From Dyadobacter sp. NIV53 (lineage in GTDB: Bacteria > Bacteroidota > Bacteroidia > Cytophagales > Spirosomataceae): 64,000 nt of DNA. The DNA is taken from contig NZ_CP081299.1 in the NCBI RefSeq assembly GCF_019711195.1, positions 558,001-622,000 of the forward strand, in the 5' to 3' direction. This document shows positions 1 to 8,142 of this stretch, piece by piece (position 1 is the stretch's first letter; each line of letters begins with the position of its first letter). Position numbers and translations under genes: made by a program. The notes below the pieces were generated by a model, which saw only the letters and a list, made by a program, of their open reading frames with translations, was not told the origin of the DNA and searched no databases.

Positions 1-654
1 GCCGGTACCCGACATTAGTGTTGAAATCCTGGGAGAGATCAAGGTGCCCGACATTGGCCCGTATTTCAGATTTGAAAAAATATAGGTTGGTTTTCTTATT
101 GAAAAACTTTTGCCATCCGGGTAACTACCCGGTACTTCCTGGTAATTCACAGCCACATCACCTTCTGCTACAACGCCGATAATTGCACGCGGATTAAACT
201 GTTCACCATAATTGGGATCATGGATCGGCTCGCCATGTTGCCCTTTTCCCGGGACAGACAAGCGGAATAATAAAGAAGACGTTACAGACTGATCTGTATT
301 AACAGGCATTCCTTTCCCATCCTGAAAATGGCAGGCAGAACAGGAAGTTGCATTAAAAAACGGCCCTAATCCATCCCTTGCACTGGTTGACGAAGGAGCT
401 GTAACCCAGTTATTTCTGTTAAAGGAATTCCCAATCACAAACTGGTCCACTTCATCGGTGGTCAGCCCAAGCAGGGAATTTCCGAATGCATTGGCTGTCT
501 GGTCGAAAACAGTACCATCCTTCCCTCCTGAATAAGCCTCATCCGTATCTGTTACGACTTCGGATTCCACATCAGGAGAATTACACTGACTAAAAAACGC
601 CATTCCCGCAATCCAAATGAAAAGTGAGATTAAACGCTTGTAACTGATATTCAC
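1..654 (-). CDS. DUF1111 dihaem oxidoreductase-like lipoprotein (C-terminus beyond window)
   Basis: I translated this by hand from a GTG at 654; 218 codons are visible and the frame runs off the left edge. The N-terminus has a hydrophobic stretch ending FFSQC, a plausible lipoprotein signal. A CSACH haem c motif (CxxCH) follows the phrase DGLGPFFNATS, and downstream text such as LLFRLSVPGKG and HDPNYGEQFNPRAI fits the DUF1111 family (MauG/cytochrome c peroxidase relatives, often called thiol oxidoreductases). It lies downstream of the imelysin gene on the same strand; DUF1111 and imelysin genes commonly sit together in iron-regulated envelope operons (family knowledge). The exact start is uncertain: the frame stays open upstream and a TTG lies two codons before the GTG. 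Confidence 0.8.
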   Translation of the reverse strand, partial: MNISYKRLISLFIWIAGMAFFSQCNSPDVESEVVTDTDEAYSGGKDGTVFDQTANAFGNSLLGLTTDEVDQFVIGNSFNRNNWVTAPSSTSARDGLGPFFNATSCSACHFQDGKGMPVNTDQSVTSSLLFRLSVPGKGQHGEPIHDPNYGEQFNPRAIIGVVAEGDVAVNYQEVPGSYPDGKSFSIRKPTYIFSNLKYGPMSGTLISPRISTLMSGTG

Positions 655-706
655 TGGCAATATTATTAATTTTTTATTTCGTCGTCTTCCTGATTTTCTG
701 ATAGGG

Positions 707-743
707 AAAGAAGTCAACTTTTAAAAAGTTGACTTCTTTTTTT
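707..743. terminator. Bidirectional hairpin terminator between imelysin and DUF1111 genes
   Basis: A perfect 14-bp stem (707-720 paired with 726-739) has a 5-nt loop and a run of seven T on the plus strand. It lies between the stop of the imelysin gene and the start of the DUF1111 gene, so it may terminate or attenuate transcription between them. On the minus strand the T-tract is only three bases, so read-through is likely. Confidence 0.55.
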
Positions 744-801
744 CAATAAGCAAACATCTTTCAATTAATGCTGGCTTCTTTACCCGGTACAAAAGTACCT
801 T

Positions 802-1992
802 TTAATTACTTTCAGGAATAGTCAGACTAACACCAATCGCATTTGCAGCAACAGTAAGCTGGTCGGCTTGGGTACGTAAGGCAGTAATAGCAGCTTTAAA
901 TAAATCCGGGCTTGTTGTTACCGACTGATCAACCGGAGCAGGAATGGCATTGATAGCTGCAACTGATGCATCCAGTTTTGCAATCATGGCCGTATTTACG
1001 GCTGCGTCTTTCGCTTTCACCAGATCGTCTAGCCCAGGGCCATCGAAAACTGTACCGTCAGTACGCGTATATTTTCCAACATACACATTGTATATGCCGG
1101 CTTCATCATATATAAAGTCATTTTTTGTATTGTCTGAAAAACAGGAATGTTCATCTTCCTGATCCTTGTTTTCGAGTAATACTGTCATACGTTCGCCGGA
1201 AAGTTCACCTTTTGTCAGTTTGCCCATCCCGTTCAGTATATTCATTAAAGAATTATCCACGTTTGCAGAAGAAGTGAAATCAACGCGATAAGCGCCTGTC
1301 GTTCCCCATTGTGCTGTTACAGCTTCTAGATCTTTTACCAATAAATCGGTTACAATTTTCAGGTACTGGCCTCTTCTTGCCTGATTTAAACCGGTACCAC
1401 CAACTACATAATCCGTGTATGCGCGTTTACCCGGGCTATCTGCATAAAGATCCTGTCCCCATAGCAAAAACTCAATGGCATGAAAACCAACTTTTACATC
1501 AGTATCTCCATTTTTCTCATTATCGCTCAGCAAAACAGCTTCAGTAATTGCCGGATAACCAGTCAGATCGTTGATCACTCCCAAATTTAAAATGGTATCT
1601 GCACCGGCATTTGTTTTGGCAGCCACATAGTCAATGTAGGATTCGTCAAGTGGCCATGCATTGATCAGCCCTTCAAAATTATCAGCAGCATTATCAATCG
1701 GGCCATCATAAAAACGAAAAGCTTCTGTCTGCAGATAAGGAACGCGGCTTTTGAGCCATGCCGTTTTACAATCAGCCAAACCTTGTGCAGTTGGATTTAA
1801 AACAAATGCATTCACCTGGGTTTGTAATGCTTTTGCAAGTGTAGTGGCATCCTGATAATTTGCCAGAGCAAGGCCTGCATAGTTTTCTACGACCTGCTGG
1901 CGAAGCGGATCCACTTTTGTTATATCGTCATCGTCAGAGTCGCATGATGCCAGGAATCCGAGCATTAAAACTGGTAAAATAAATTTTTTCAT
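802..1992 (-). CDS. Imelysin-family (peptidase M75-like) lipoprotein
   Basis: 396 residues. The N-terminus is a lipoprotein signal with lipobox FLASC, followed by an acidic DSDDDD stretch resembling the surface lipoprotein export signals of Bacteroidota. The imelysin signature GxHxxE is present as GFHAIE (G169, H171, E174), followed by FLLWGQD; a second family block, EDEHSCFSDNT, lies near residue 280. Imelysins are alpha-helical envelope proteins linked to iron acquisition; whether this one binds iron or is a peptidase is not shown here. It is divergent from the DUF4331/TPR/TonB receptor genes and upstream of a DUF1111 gene, which supports an iron or metal uptake context. Confidence 0.88.
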   Translation of the reverse strand: MKKFILPVLMLGFLASCDSDDDDITKVDPLRQQVVENYAGLALANYQDATTLAKALQTQVNAFVLNPTAQGLADCKTAWLKSRVPYLQTEAFRFYDGPIDNAADNFEGLINAWPLDESYIDYVAAKTNAGADTILNLGVINDLTGYPAITEAVLLSDNEKNGDTDVKVGFHAIEFLLWGQDLYADSPGKRAYTDYVVGGTGLNQARRGQYLKIVTDLLVKDLEAVTAQWGTTGAYRVDFTSSANVDNSLMNILNGMGKLTKGELSGERMTVLLENKDQEDEHSCFSDNTKNDFIYDEAGIYNVYVGKYTRTDGTVFDGPGLDDLVKAKDAAVNTAMIAKLDASVAAINAIPAPVDQSVTTSPDLFKAAITALRTQADQLTVAANAIGVSLTIPESN

Positions 1993-2599
1993 ATGTATCC
2001 TTCTAATTTTTAATTTGAATCATTCTTAACAAAGGTAATAATTTAAGATTATTTGGATTTGTTTTAATTAAAAATTAATGTATCGAAATGATCTTACCAT
2101 GTAGAATAATCAGAAGGGTTACAAAATTTAAGATATACGTTATGTGCAGGAAATTCAGCTTTGTCAAAAAAATTTTAAATTTTTTTGACAGTATTTACGA
2201 ATTAAGTTCAGCCAGGTTTTTTGTATAAGAAAGTTAAAAATCAATTGGACTCATTTTACAACAATATAACAATTACGTGTACGAATAGACGTACAGCTTT
2301 CCTGGCTTATGCGGCATTGTACTTTCCGCACTGTTCAAATCTCCATTTAGCAGATAAAAAATAAAATTATAATAAATTTTATCATAAAATTTATATTTTA
2401 ATTAACTTAAATACTTATTCCGGTCACATTCAGTTCCGAAAAAACTTTCCCTCCAGTCATCTAAATTAAGTTTACCGGCGTATGTCTGCCAGACACTTGT
2501 CTGCTGATGGACAGTAACATATGAAATGAATCAGACGGCGTGTTTTCCTACTTCATAATAATTCATTTTAATTATTTTTCATATCTAAAAACTCTACTT
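1993..2599. other. Intergenic divergent promoter region
   Basis: About 600 bp of AT-rich sequence between the divergent imelysin and DUF4331 genes. It should hold promoters for both directions. I see no coding potential and no clear inverted-repeat operator. The start of the plus-strand gene was set at the ATG at 2600, because only from there does a normal signal peptide follow; the open frame from a GTG at 2540 adds 20 unlikely residues. Confidence 0.5.
2030..2037 (-). promoter_or_regulatory. Candidate Bacteroidota -7 element for the imelysin gene
   Basis: The minus strand reads TACCTTTG, an exact match to the Bacteroidota -7 consensus TAnnTTTG, 38 bp upstream of the start codon. No clear -33 TTTG element is visible at the expected spacing, so this is only a candidate. 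Confidence 0.3.
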
Positions 2600-4354
2600 A
2601 TGCAAGTTTTCCCGCTGCGTTATTGCCAGCTTAGGATTGGATTCCTGAGTTGCGCTATGCTCCTCTTTTCGTTGGGTGGTTATGCCTCCAGCCATAGAGA
2701 AGCCCCGCTTATTTCCAACGATCCGCTTGCTGATAACACGGATGTTTACGCTTTCAAAAGTCCTGACGACCCGAATACCATCACCATCATTGCCAATTAT
2801 ATTCCGTTCGAATCCCCTGAAGGCGGACCTAATTATTACAATTTTGGCACACATGTCCGTTATGAGATCCACATTAAAAACAAGGTAAGCAGTGCCGGAG
2901 ATGATATCACTTATCGCTTTACTTTTTCAAGTACCAATGAAGACCCCACTACTTTTTTCAATATCCGTTTAGGAAAACAAAATCTTAAAACAACATATAA
3001 ATGCGAAAAAAGTACTGACGGTGGCCAGTCATTTATTACTATTGTTGATAATGGAATAGTGCCGCCAAATAACATTGGACCGCGCTCAATTGAAGGAAAA
3101 ACTGTTGGGCTGGAAACGGATTATAATACCCTCGTACAGGGTGCCATTGCAACAGCATCAAGCGGGGAAAAAGTATTTTGCGGACCAGTGGACGATCCAT
3201 TCTTTGTAGATCTGGCTGGTGCATTTGATGCAGGCAATTTCCGTCCGGAAGGTAACACAACCAATGCTCCGAAAGACGCCCTGAATCGTTTTAACGTTCA
3301 CACTATTGCCATTAAAGTACCGGTTAATCTATTGCAAAAAGATGGAAAAGGTATCAGTCAGGCTTCCAGTATTCTCGATCCGGATTATGTAATCGGCGTG
3401 TGGGCATCTGCAAGCCGCCAGATGATCAAAACGCTTTATAATGAAGGCGACGTGGGTTACGACGGACAATATGTTCAGGTTTCACGCCTTGGAATGCCTT
3501 TGACCAATGAGGCCGTTATTCCAATAGGAATGAAAGACCTTTGGAATTCGCAAACTCCTTACGGTGGAAATGACCTGCAATTCGCTAAGTATTTCACTAA
3601 TCCGGAGCTTGCCCTTTACATGGATGATTCCCAATTTGGTACTGCTGTTCCATCATTGGCTGCATTACGGATCCAAACCAAATCACTCGGCTCGTTCGAT
3701 TTTCGTAATGGCAAACCTGGTTTGTATGGCCTGAAAGGAAATGCTGCACTGGACGGTACCGCTTTGGCAGAAGCAGCTTTCGGTGGAATATTATTGCCAG
3801 ATGCCATGAGCCCGCGCGCTGTGGATCTTTTGCCAATATTTTATACAGGAGTCCCTAACCTTGCCCCGTATCAGTTGGCAACCGGCAAAAATAACAACCC
3901 GCTTGCAAAAGGAAAACCATTTATACACAATTTCCTGCCAACACTTGGTGATATGTTACGCCTGAACATGGCAGTACCGGCCACTCCGCGTAATGATCCG
4001 AAATTCAGTTCACTTGGTTTGGTACAGGCCGCGGTTTTGGGAATAACAGATCCGGCTTACAATACCTCGACCGATCTGCAATTTATCCCTAACATGGATG
4101 GTTTCCCGAATGGCCGTCGTTTGGAAGATGACGTAACGACTATAGAATTACAGGCTGTATCTGGCGTTGTACTTGCTGCCATTGGATTATTTTATGATGA
4201 TGCCACAGCAACGGCTCCTGTTTCCCCTGCCCTTTTAAGCGTGCTTACTTTTAATTCAGGGCCAACAAAAAATGATGTGGCTTTAAAAACAGCATTTCCT
4301 TACGTGCAGAATCCATGGAGAGGCTATGATTATCCTGAAAAAGCCAGATTCTAA
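2600..4354 (+). CDS. DUF4331 family secreted protein, copy A
   Basis: 584 residues from the ATG at 2600. A hydrophobic signal peptide is followed by mature SSHREAPLIS, the hallmark DUF4331 start, then DPLADNTDVYAFKSP, GPNYYNFGTHVRYEI, VDDPFFVDL and a long C-terminal half containing FIPNMDGFPNGRRLEDD. It is closely related to the next gene, with long identical stretches, and lies 27 bp upstream of it, so the pair is a tandem duplication in one operon. Unlike copy B it ends soon after the DUF4331 domain and has no T9SS sorting domain. The biochemical function of DUF4331 is unknown to me. Its position beside a TPR lipoprotein and TonB receptor points to the periplasm or cell surface. Confidence 0.85.
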   Translation: MQVFPLRYCQLRIGFLSCAMLLFSLGGYASSHREAPLISNDPLADNTDVYAFKSPDDPNTITIIANYIPFESPEGGPNYYNFGTHVRYEIHIKNKVSSAGDDITYRFTFSSTNEDPTTFFNIRLGKQNLKTTYKCEKSTDGGQSFITIVDNGIVPPNNIGPRSIEGKTVGLETDYNTLVQGAIATASSGEKVFCGPVDDPFFVDLAGAFDAGNFRPEGNTTNAPKDALNRFNVHTIAIKVPVNLLQKDGKGISQASSILDPDYVIGVWASASRQMIKTLYNEGDVGYDGQYVQVSRLGMPLTNEAVIPIGMKDLWNSQTPYGGNDLQFAKYFTNPELALYMDDSQFGTAVPSLAALRIQTKSLGSFDFRNGKPGLYGLKGNAALDGTALAEAAFGGILLPDAMSPRAVDLLPIFYTGVPNLAPYQLATGKNNNPLAKGKPFIHNFLPTLGDMLRLNMAVPATPRNDPKFSSLGLVQAAVLGITDPAYNTSTDLQFIPNMDGFPNGRRLEDDVTTIELQAVSGVVLAAIGLFYDDATATAPVSPALLSVLTFNSGPTKNDVALKTAFPYVQNPWRGYDYPEKARF

Positions 4355-4381
4355 TCCCAATCACTTTTATAAATAATCAAT

Positions 4382-6688
4382 ATGAAAAATCTTATATATC
4401 TGATTGGAGCTCTGGCCGTATTGTGCGTTCAGCCATTCCAGTCAAAAGCATCTTCTCACCGCGAGGCTCCGCTGATTTCGACCGACCCGCTGGCTGATAA
4501 TACCGATGTCTATGCATTTAAAAGTCCTGCAAACCAGGAAAACATCGTTCTCGTAGCCAATTACATTCCTTTTGAACATCCTGCCGGTGGCCCCAACTGG
4601 TATTCGTTCGGAGAAAATATCCGCTACGAAGTGCATGTTGACAACAATGCCGCCACACCCGGCGCTGACATTGTTTACAGGTTTACTTTCAAAAAAATGA
4701 ATGAAGATCCTTCAACATTTTTCCTGATCCGTCTGGGAAAAGAAAACCTGAAAACAACCTATACCTGTGAGCGCAGTATGGATGGCGGCCAAACATTTAC
4801 AACCATTGTTTCTGACGGAAAAGTACCTCCACCGCATATCGGGCCGCGTTCCATCAATAACAAAACAGTTGGATTGGGTTCGACTTACGATGGTTTGGTT
4901 GAAAAATCGATCATGACGGCAAGCACAGGCGAAAAAATATTCTGCGGCCCGGTTGACGACCCTTTCTTTGTGGATCTGGGAGGCATTTTTGATCTTGGAA
5001 ATATCCGTAAAGGCGGAGGAAAAGATGCAGTTGCCAAATTCAACTGCCATTCTATTGTGATAGAAGTGCCGGTTGCAACTTTACAAAAAAATAAGAAAAC
5101 CGTAGCACAGGCTTCAACTATACTTGATCCTGATTATGTGATAGGCGTATATGCTTCTTCAAGCCGCAGGAAAATCACAACCTTATATAAAGGAAGTGAT
5201 GTAGGATATGATGGCGGTTGGGTACAGGTTTCCCGACTTGGTATGCCACTCACAAACGAAGCGATTATTCCGGTTGGGATGAAAGACAAATGGAATGCAG
5301 TTACACCGGCCAGTGACCTGCAATTTGCAAAGTACTTTACCAACCCAGAACTGGCTTTATATATGGATGATTCTCAGTTTGGCACTGCGGTTCCCGGATT
5401 GGCCGATCTGCGTATTCAAACCAAATCACTCGGCTCATTCGATTTCCGTAATGGCAAACCTGGTTTATATGGCCTGAAAGGAAATGCTGCACTGGACGGC
5501 ACTGCACTTTCAGAAGCTGCGTTCGGAAGCGTACTTTTGCCGGATTCTATGAGTCCGCGTGCCGTGGATATCCTGCCTATATTCTATACCGGTGTTCCAA
5601 ACCTGGCTCCCTATCAGTTGGCAACAGGAAAGAACGGCAATCCATTAGCTGCCGGAAAACCTTTCATTCATAATTTCCTGCCAACCTTGGGCGACTGGCT
5701 TCGTTTGAATATGGCCGTACCTGCTACGCCACGTAACGATCCTAAATTCAGTTCATTGGGATTGGTACAGGCTGCCGCTCTCGGGCTTACAGATCCTATG
5801 TATAACACAACAAAAGATTTGCAGTTTATTCCGAATATGGATGGTTTTCCGAACGGTCGCCGGTTAGAGGATGATGTGACAACTATTGAATTACAAGCTG
5901 TTGGCGGTGTAGTTCTGGCAGCGATCGGGTTATGGTATGACGATTTTACACCTGGTGTAAGCGCCAGTCCGGTAACACCCGATTTGTTAGGAGTACTGAC
6001 TTTCAATGCAGGTGTCACCAAAAATGACACTACCTTAAAAGCTAATTTCCCGTACCTCCAAAACCCATGGCCGGGTTTCCGGGGTGATAGTTACGAAGGA
6101 ACTAGTCCCGGAACAGAAATTCCTGCGGTTCTTGCCGTCACAATTTCAAATCTCGATTGTATGACAGGAAGTTTCACCTTTGGCAGTACAGGAGCTGATC
6201 CTGCGAAAACTGTTGAATATTCGGCTGCCGGTGTTGTGAACGGAGGCTGGGGAACGAGTGTGAACCGAATGATTGAATCTGAATTATTTAAGGATGCCAA
6301 CAGCCGCAGTACACTGACTGCAAAAGCACGTTACATCAATGAGCCTGCATCAGAAGTTAGCCTTGAATTTGAATTCCGTGCACAATGTATGAACATGCGC
6401 ATCGGAGCCATGGCGAAAGATGATGGCAAGCAAGTTCCTTTATCAGCGGTTATTATGGGAAATCCTACCAACAACGATGAAGTATTTGTGGAGATTAAAG
6501 GAGCGTCGGGTAAGCGGGTACAGCTTGATCTGGTAAATAACAAAGGGCAGATTCTGGGTCAGCAGGTAATTGCAAAAGCCAATGCAACCGAACAGCGTGC
6601 AGTAAAATTGGGACACCAGTCAGGCTTTTATTATCTGCGTGTGACAACGCCTGATAAAAAGCATGTAGTTAAAATTTTACGGAAATAA
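4382..6688 (+). CDS. DUF4331 family protein, copy B, with T9SS C-terminal sorting domain
   Basis: 768 residues. It has a signal peptide, then the same SSHREAPLIS start and the whole DUF4331 body (about residues 24-570). It carries an extra ~190-residue tail: a linker (EGTSPGTEIPAVL), a beta-rich segment, and a C-terminal domain running from MGNPTNNDEVFVEI to KHVVKILRK that has the form of a type A T9SS sorting domain. This predicts export across the outer membrane and surface anchoring or release, whereas copy A should stay periplasmic. The shared core and 27-bp spacing indicate duplication followed by tail gain or loss. Confidence 0.87.
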   Translation: MKNLIYLIGALAVLCVQPFQSKASSHREAPLISTDPLADNTDVYAFKSPANQENIVLVANYIPFEHPAGGPNWYSFGENIRYEVHVDNNAATPGADIVYRFTFKKMNEDPSTFFLIRLGKENLKTTYTCERSMDGGQTFTTIVSDGKVPPPHIGPRSINNKTVGLGSTYDGLVEKSIMTASTGEKIFCGPVDDPFFVDLGGIFDLGNIRKGGGKDAVAKFNCHSIVIEVPVATLQKNKKTVAQASTILDPDYVIGVYASSSRRKITTLYKGSDVGYDGGWVQVSRLGMPLTNEAIIPVGMKDKWNAVTPASDLQFAKYFTNPELALYMDDSQFGTAVPGLADLRIQTKSLGSFDFRNGKPGLYGLKGNAALDGTALSEAAFGSVLLPDSMSPRAVDILPIFYTGVPNLAPYQLATGKNGNPLAAGKPFIHNFLPTLGDWLRLNMAVPATPRNDPKFSSLGLVQAAALGLTDPMYNTTKDLQFIPNMDGFPNGRRLEDDVTTIELQAVGGVVLAAIGLWYDDFTPGVSASPVTPDLLGVLTFNAGVTKNDTTLKANFPYLQNPWPGFRGDSYEGTSPGTEIPAVLAVTISNLDCMTGSFTFGSTGADPAKTVEYSAAGVVNGGWGTSVNRMIESELFKDANSRSTLTAKARYINEPASEVSLEFEFRAQCMNMRIGAMAKDDGKQVPLSAVIMGNPTNNDEVFVEIKGASGKRVQLDLVNNKGQILGQQVIAKANATEQRAVKLGHQSGFYYLRVTTPDKKHVVKILRK

Positions 6689-6719
6689 TACAAACATTCA
6701 ATAACTAAAAACAAAAATG

Positions 6720-6758
6720 CCGGAGATTGATCAGGTATAATATCAGGTTGATCTCCGG
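6720..6758 (+). terminator. Hairpin after the DUF4331 pair
   Basis: CCGGAGAT at 6720-6727 pairs with ATCTCCGG at 6751-6758, with further partial pairing inside. There is no strong T-tract, so it may be an attenuator or mRNA-stabilising stem between the DUF4331 genes and the TPR gene rather than a full terminator. Confidence 0.35.
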
Positions 6759-6789
6759 TTCATTAAAATCCACAGTAATTCTTTAAAAT

Positions 6790-8058
6790 ATGGCAACTTT
6801 CAATTTTATCTATAAAAAAATATTTATCCTTTTTGTACCCGTTATTTTACTAGTGCAAGCTGGCTGTACTGATAAAAAGAAAACAGAAAGTTCTGAAAGT
6901 ACAGCGGTAAGTACTGAAATACCACCTTTGTTTGAACGGCATGGTGAGCTGGCAAAAGCCACCGAATGGCCAAAAACCAAAGAGAAAGTTGATGAACTCA
7001 AGAAAAAAATAAAGGAAAATCCAGGTGATATTAAATCGCGTCTGCAGGTTGTTGTCATCTATTTGTCCGAAGCCAGAATTACAGGTGAACATCCCTATTA
7101 TTACCCTGCTGTTATAAAAATTCTGGACGGGGTTTTGTCCATGGATCCAAAGAATTTTGAAGCGACAACTTTCAAGTCATCTGTGAAAATGTCGCAGCAC
7201 CAGTTTGCTGAGGCACGGGACCTTGCAGAAAAAGCACGCCAGATCAATCCGGCCAATGCATACGTTTACGGTGTTCTGGTGGATGCCAACGTTGAACTTG
7301 GCAATTATAAGGAAGCTGTTGCCATGTCCGACAAAATGCAGGAGCTAAAACCTTCACTGGAATCTTATTCACGTGCATCCTATCTGCGTGAAATTTACGG
7401 CAATTATCCGGGTGCAATTGAAGCAATGAAACTGGCTGTACAGGCAGGCCTGCCGGGATCTGAGCCGCAGTGCTGGAGCAAAAACACGCTCGGACATTTA
7501 TACGAAACAACAGGACAGCTAAAAGAAGCAGAAATCCAATATCAACAGATACTCAGCCTGCGCCCAAGTTATGCGTTTGCATTACGCGGACAGGCGCAGA
7601 TTTTCAAAGCCAGGAAACAGTACGATAAAGCATTGGCTGAACTGGAAAAAGCCGCGAAGATTATGCCGGAATTTTCGTTTCATGAAGAAATGGCTGATAT
7701 CTATGCGTTGCAGGGAAACAAAGAAAAAGCATCGGATAAATATAAGGAAGTAGTAAAAATGCTGAATGAAGATGCAAGCTCGGGTCATATTGTGGATCTT
7801 GAACTTTGTAAACTTTATACCAAAACCGGGCAGCTGGATTCCGCACTTGTTTATGGCCTGAAAGAATACGCAAAACGTCCCAAAAACATCGATGTAAATC
7901 ATGCACTTGCTTTAGTTTATTTTGATGAAAAAAATAATGAAAAAGCGAGGCAACACATTGAGGTTGCGCTAAGTACTGGCAGTAAGGACCCCGAAATCCT
8001 GCAACTTGCTAATTTGATAAAAGCAAATCCAGATAGTAAAACACTGGCAAACAATTAA
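6790..8058 (+). CDS. TPR-repeat lipoprotein
   Basis: 422 residues. The signal peptide ends with lipobox VQAGC, predicting a lipid-anchored envelope protein. From about residue 110 onward it consists of tetratricopeptide repeats (for example FAEARDLAEKARQINPANAYVY, YKEAVAMSDKMQELKPS, LKEAEIQYQQILSLRPSYAFAL, YDKALAELEKAAKIMPE). TPRs mediate protein-protein contacts, so this is probably a periplasmic scaffold for the system encoded around it. It lies 101 bp after DUF4331 copy B and 84 bp before the TonB receptor, all on one strand. The partner is not identifiable from sequence. Confidence 0.85.
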   Translation: MATFNFIYKKIFILFVPVILLVQAGCTDKKKTESSESTAVSTEIPPLFERHGELAKATEWPKTKEKVDELKKKIKENPGDIKSRLQVVVIYLSEARITGEHPYYYPAVIKILDGVLSMDPKNFEATTFKSSVKMSQHQFAEARDLAEKARQINPANAYVYGVLVDANVELGNYKEAVAMSDKMQELKPSLESYSRASYLREIYGNYPGAIEAMKLAVQAGLPGSEPQCWSKNTLGHLYETTGQLKEAEIQYQQILSLRPSYAFALRGQAQIFKARKQYDKALAELEKAAKIMPEFSFHEEMADIYALQGNKEKASDKYKEVVKMLNEDASSGHIVDLELCKLYTKTGQLDSALVYGLKEYAKRPKNIDVNHALALVYFDEKNNEKARQHIEVALSTGSKDPEILQLANLIKANPDSKTLANN

Positions 8059-8142
8059 TAGAAACTGCGTTGGAACAACGCTGAAATTTGGTACCAGACA
8101 ATGAATAAAGTTCTTTCTTTGCCTGATAAAATCTGAACCGTT

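Noticed and set aside
944..1547. Plus-strand ORFs inside the imelysin gene
   Set aside because: They lie antisense to a well-supported gene with family motifs, and have no recognisable features of their own.
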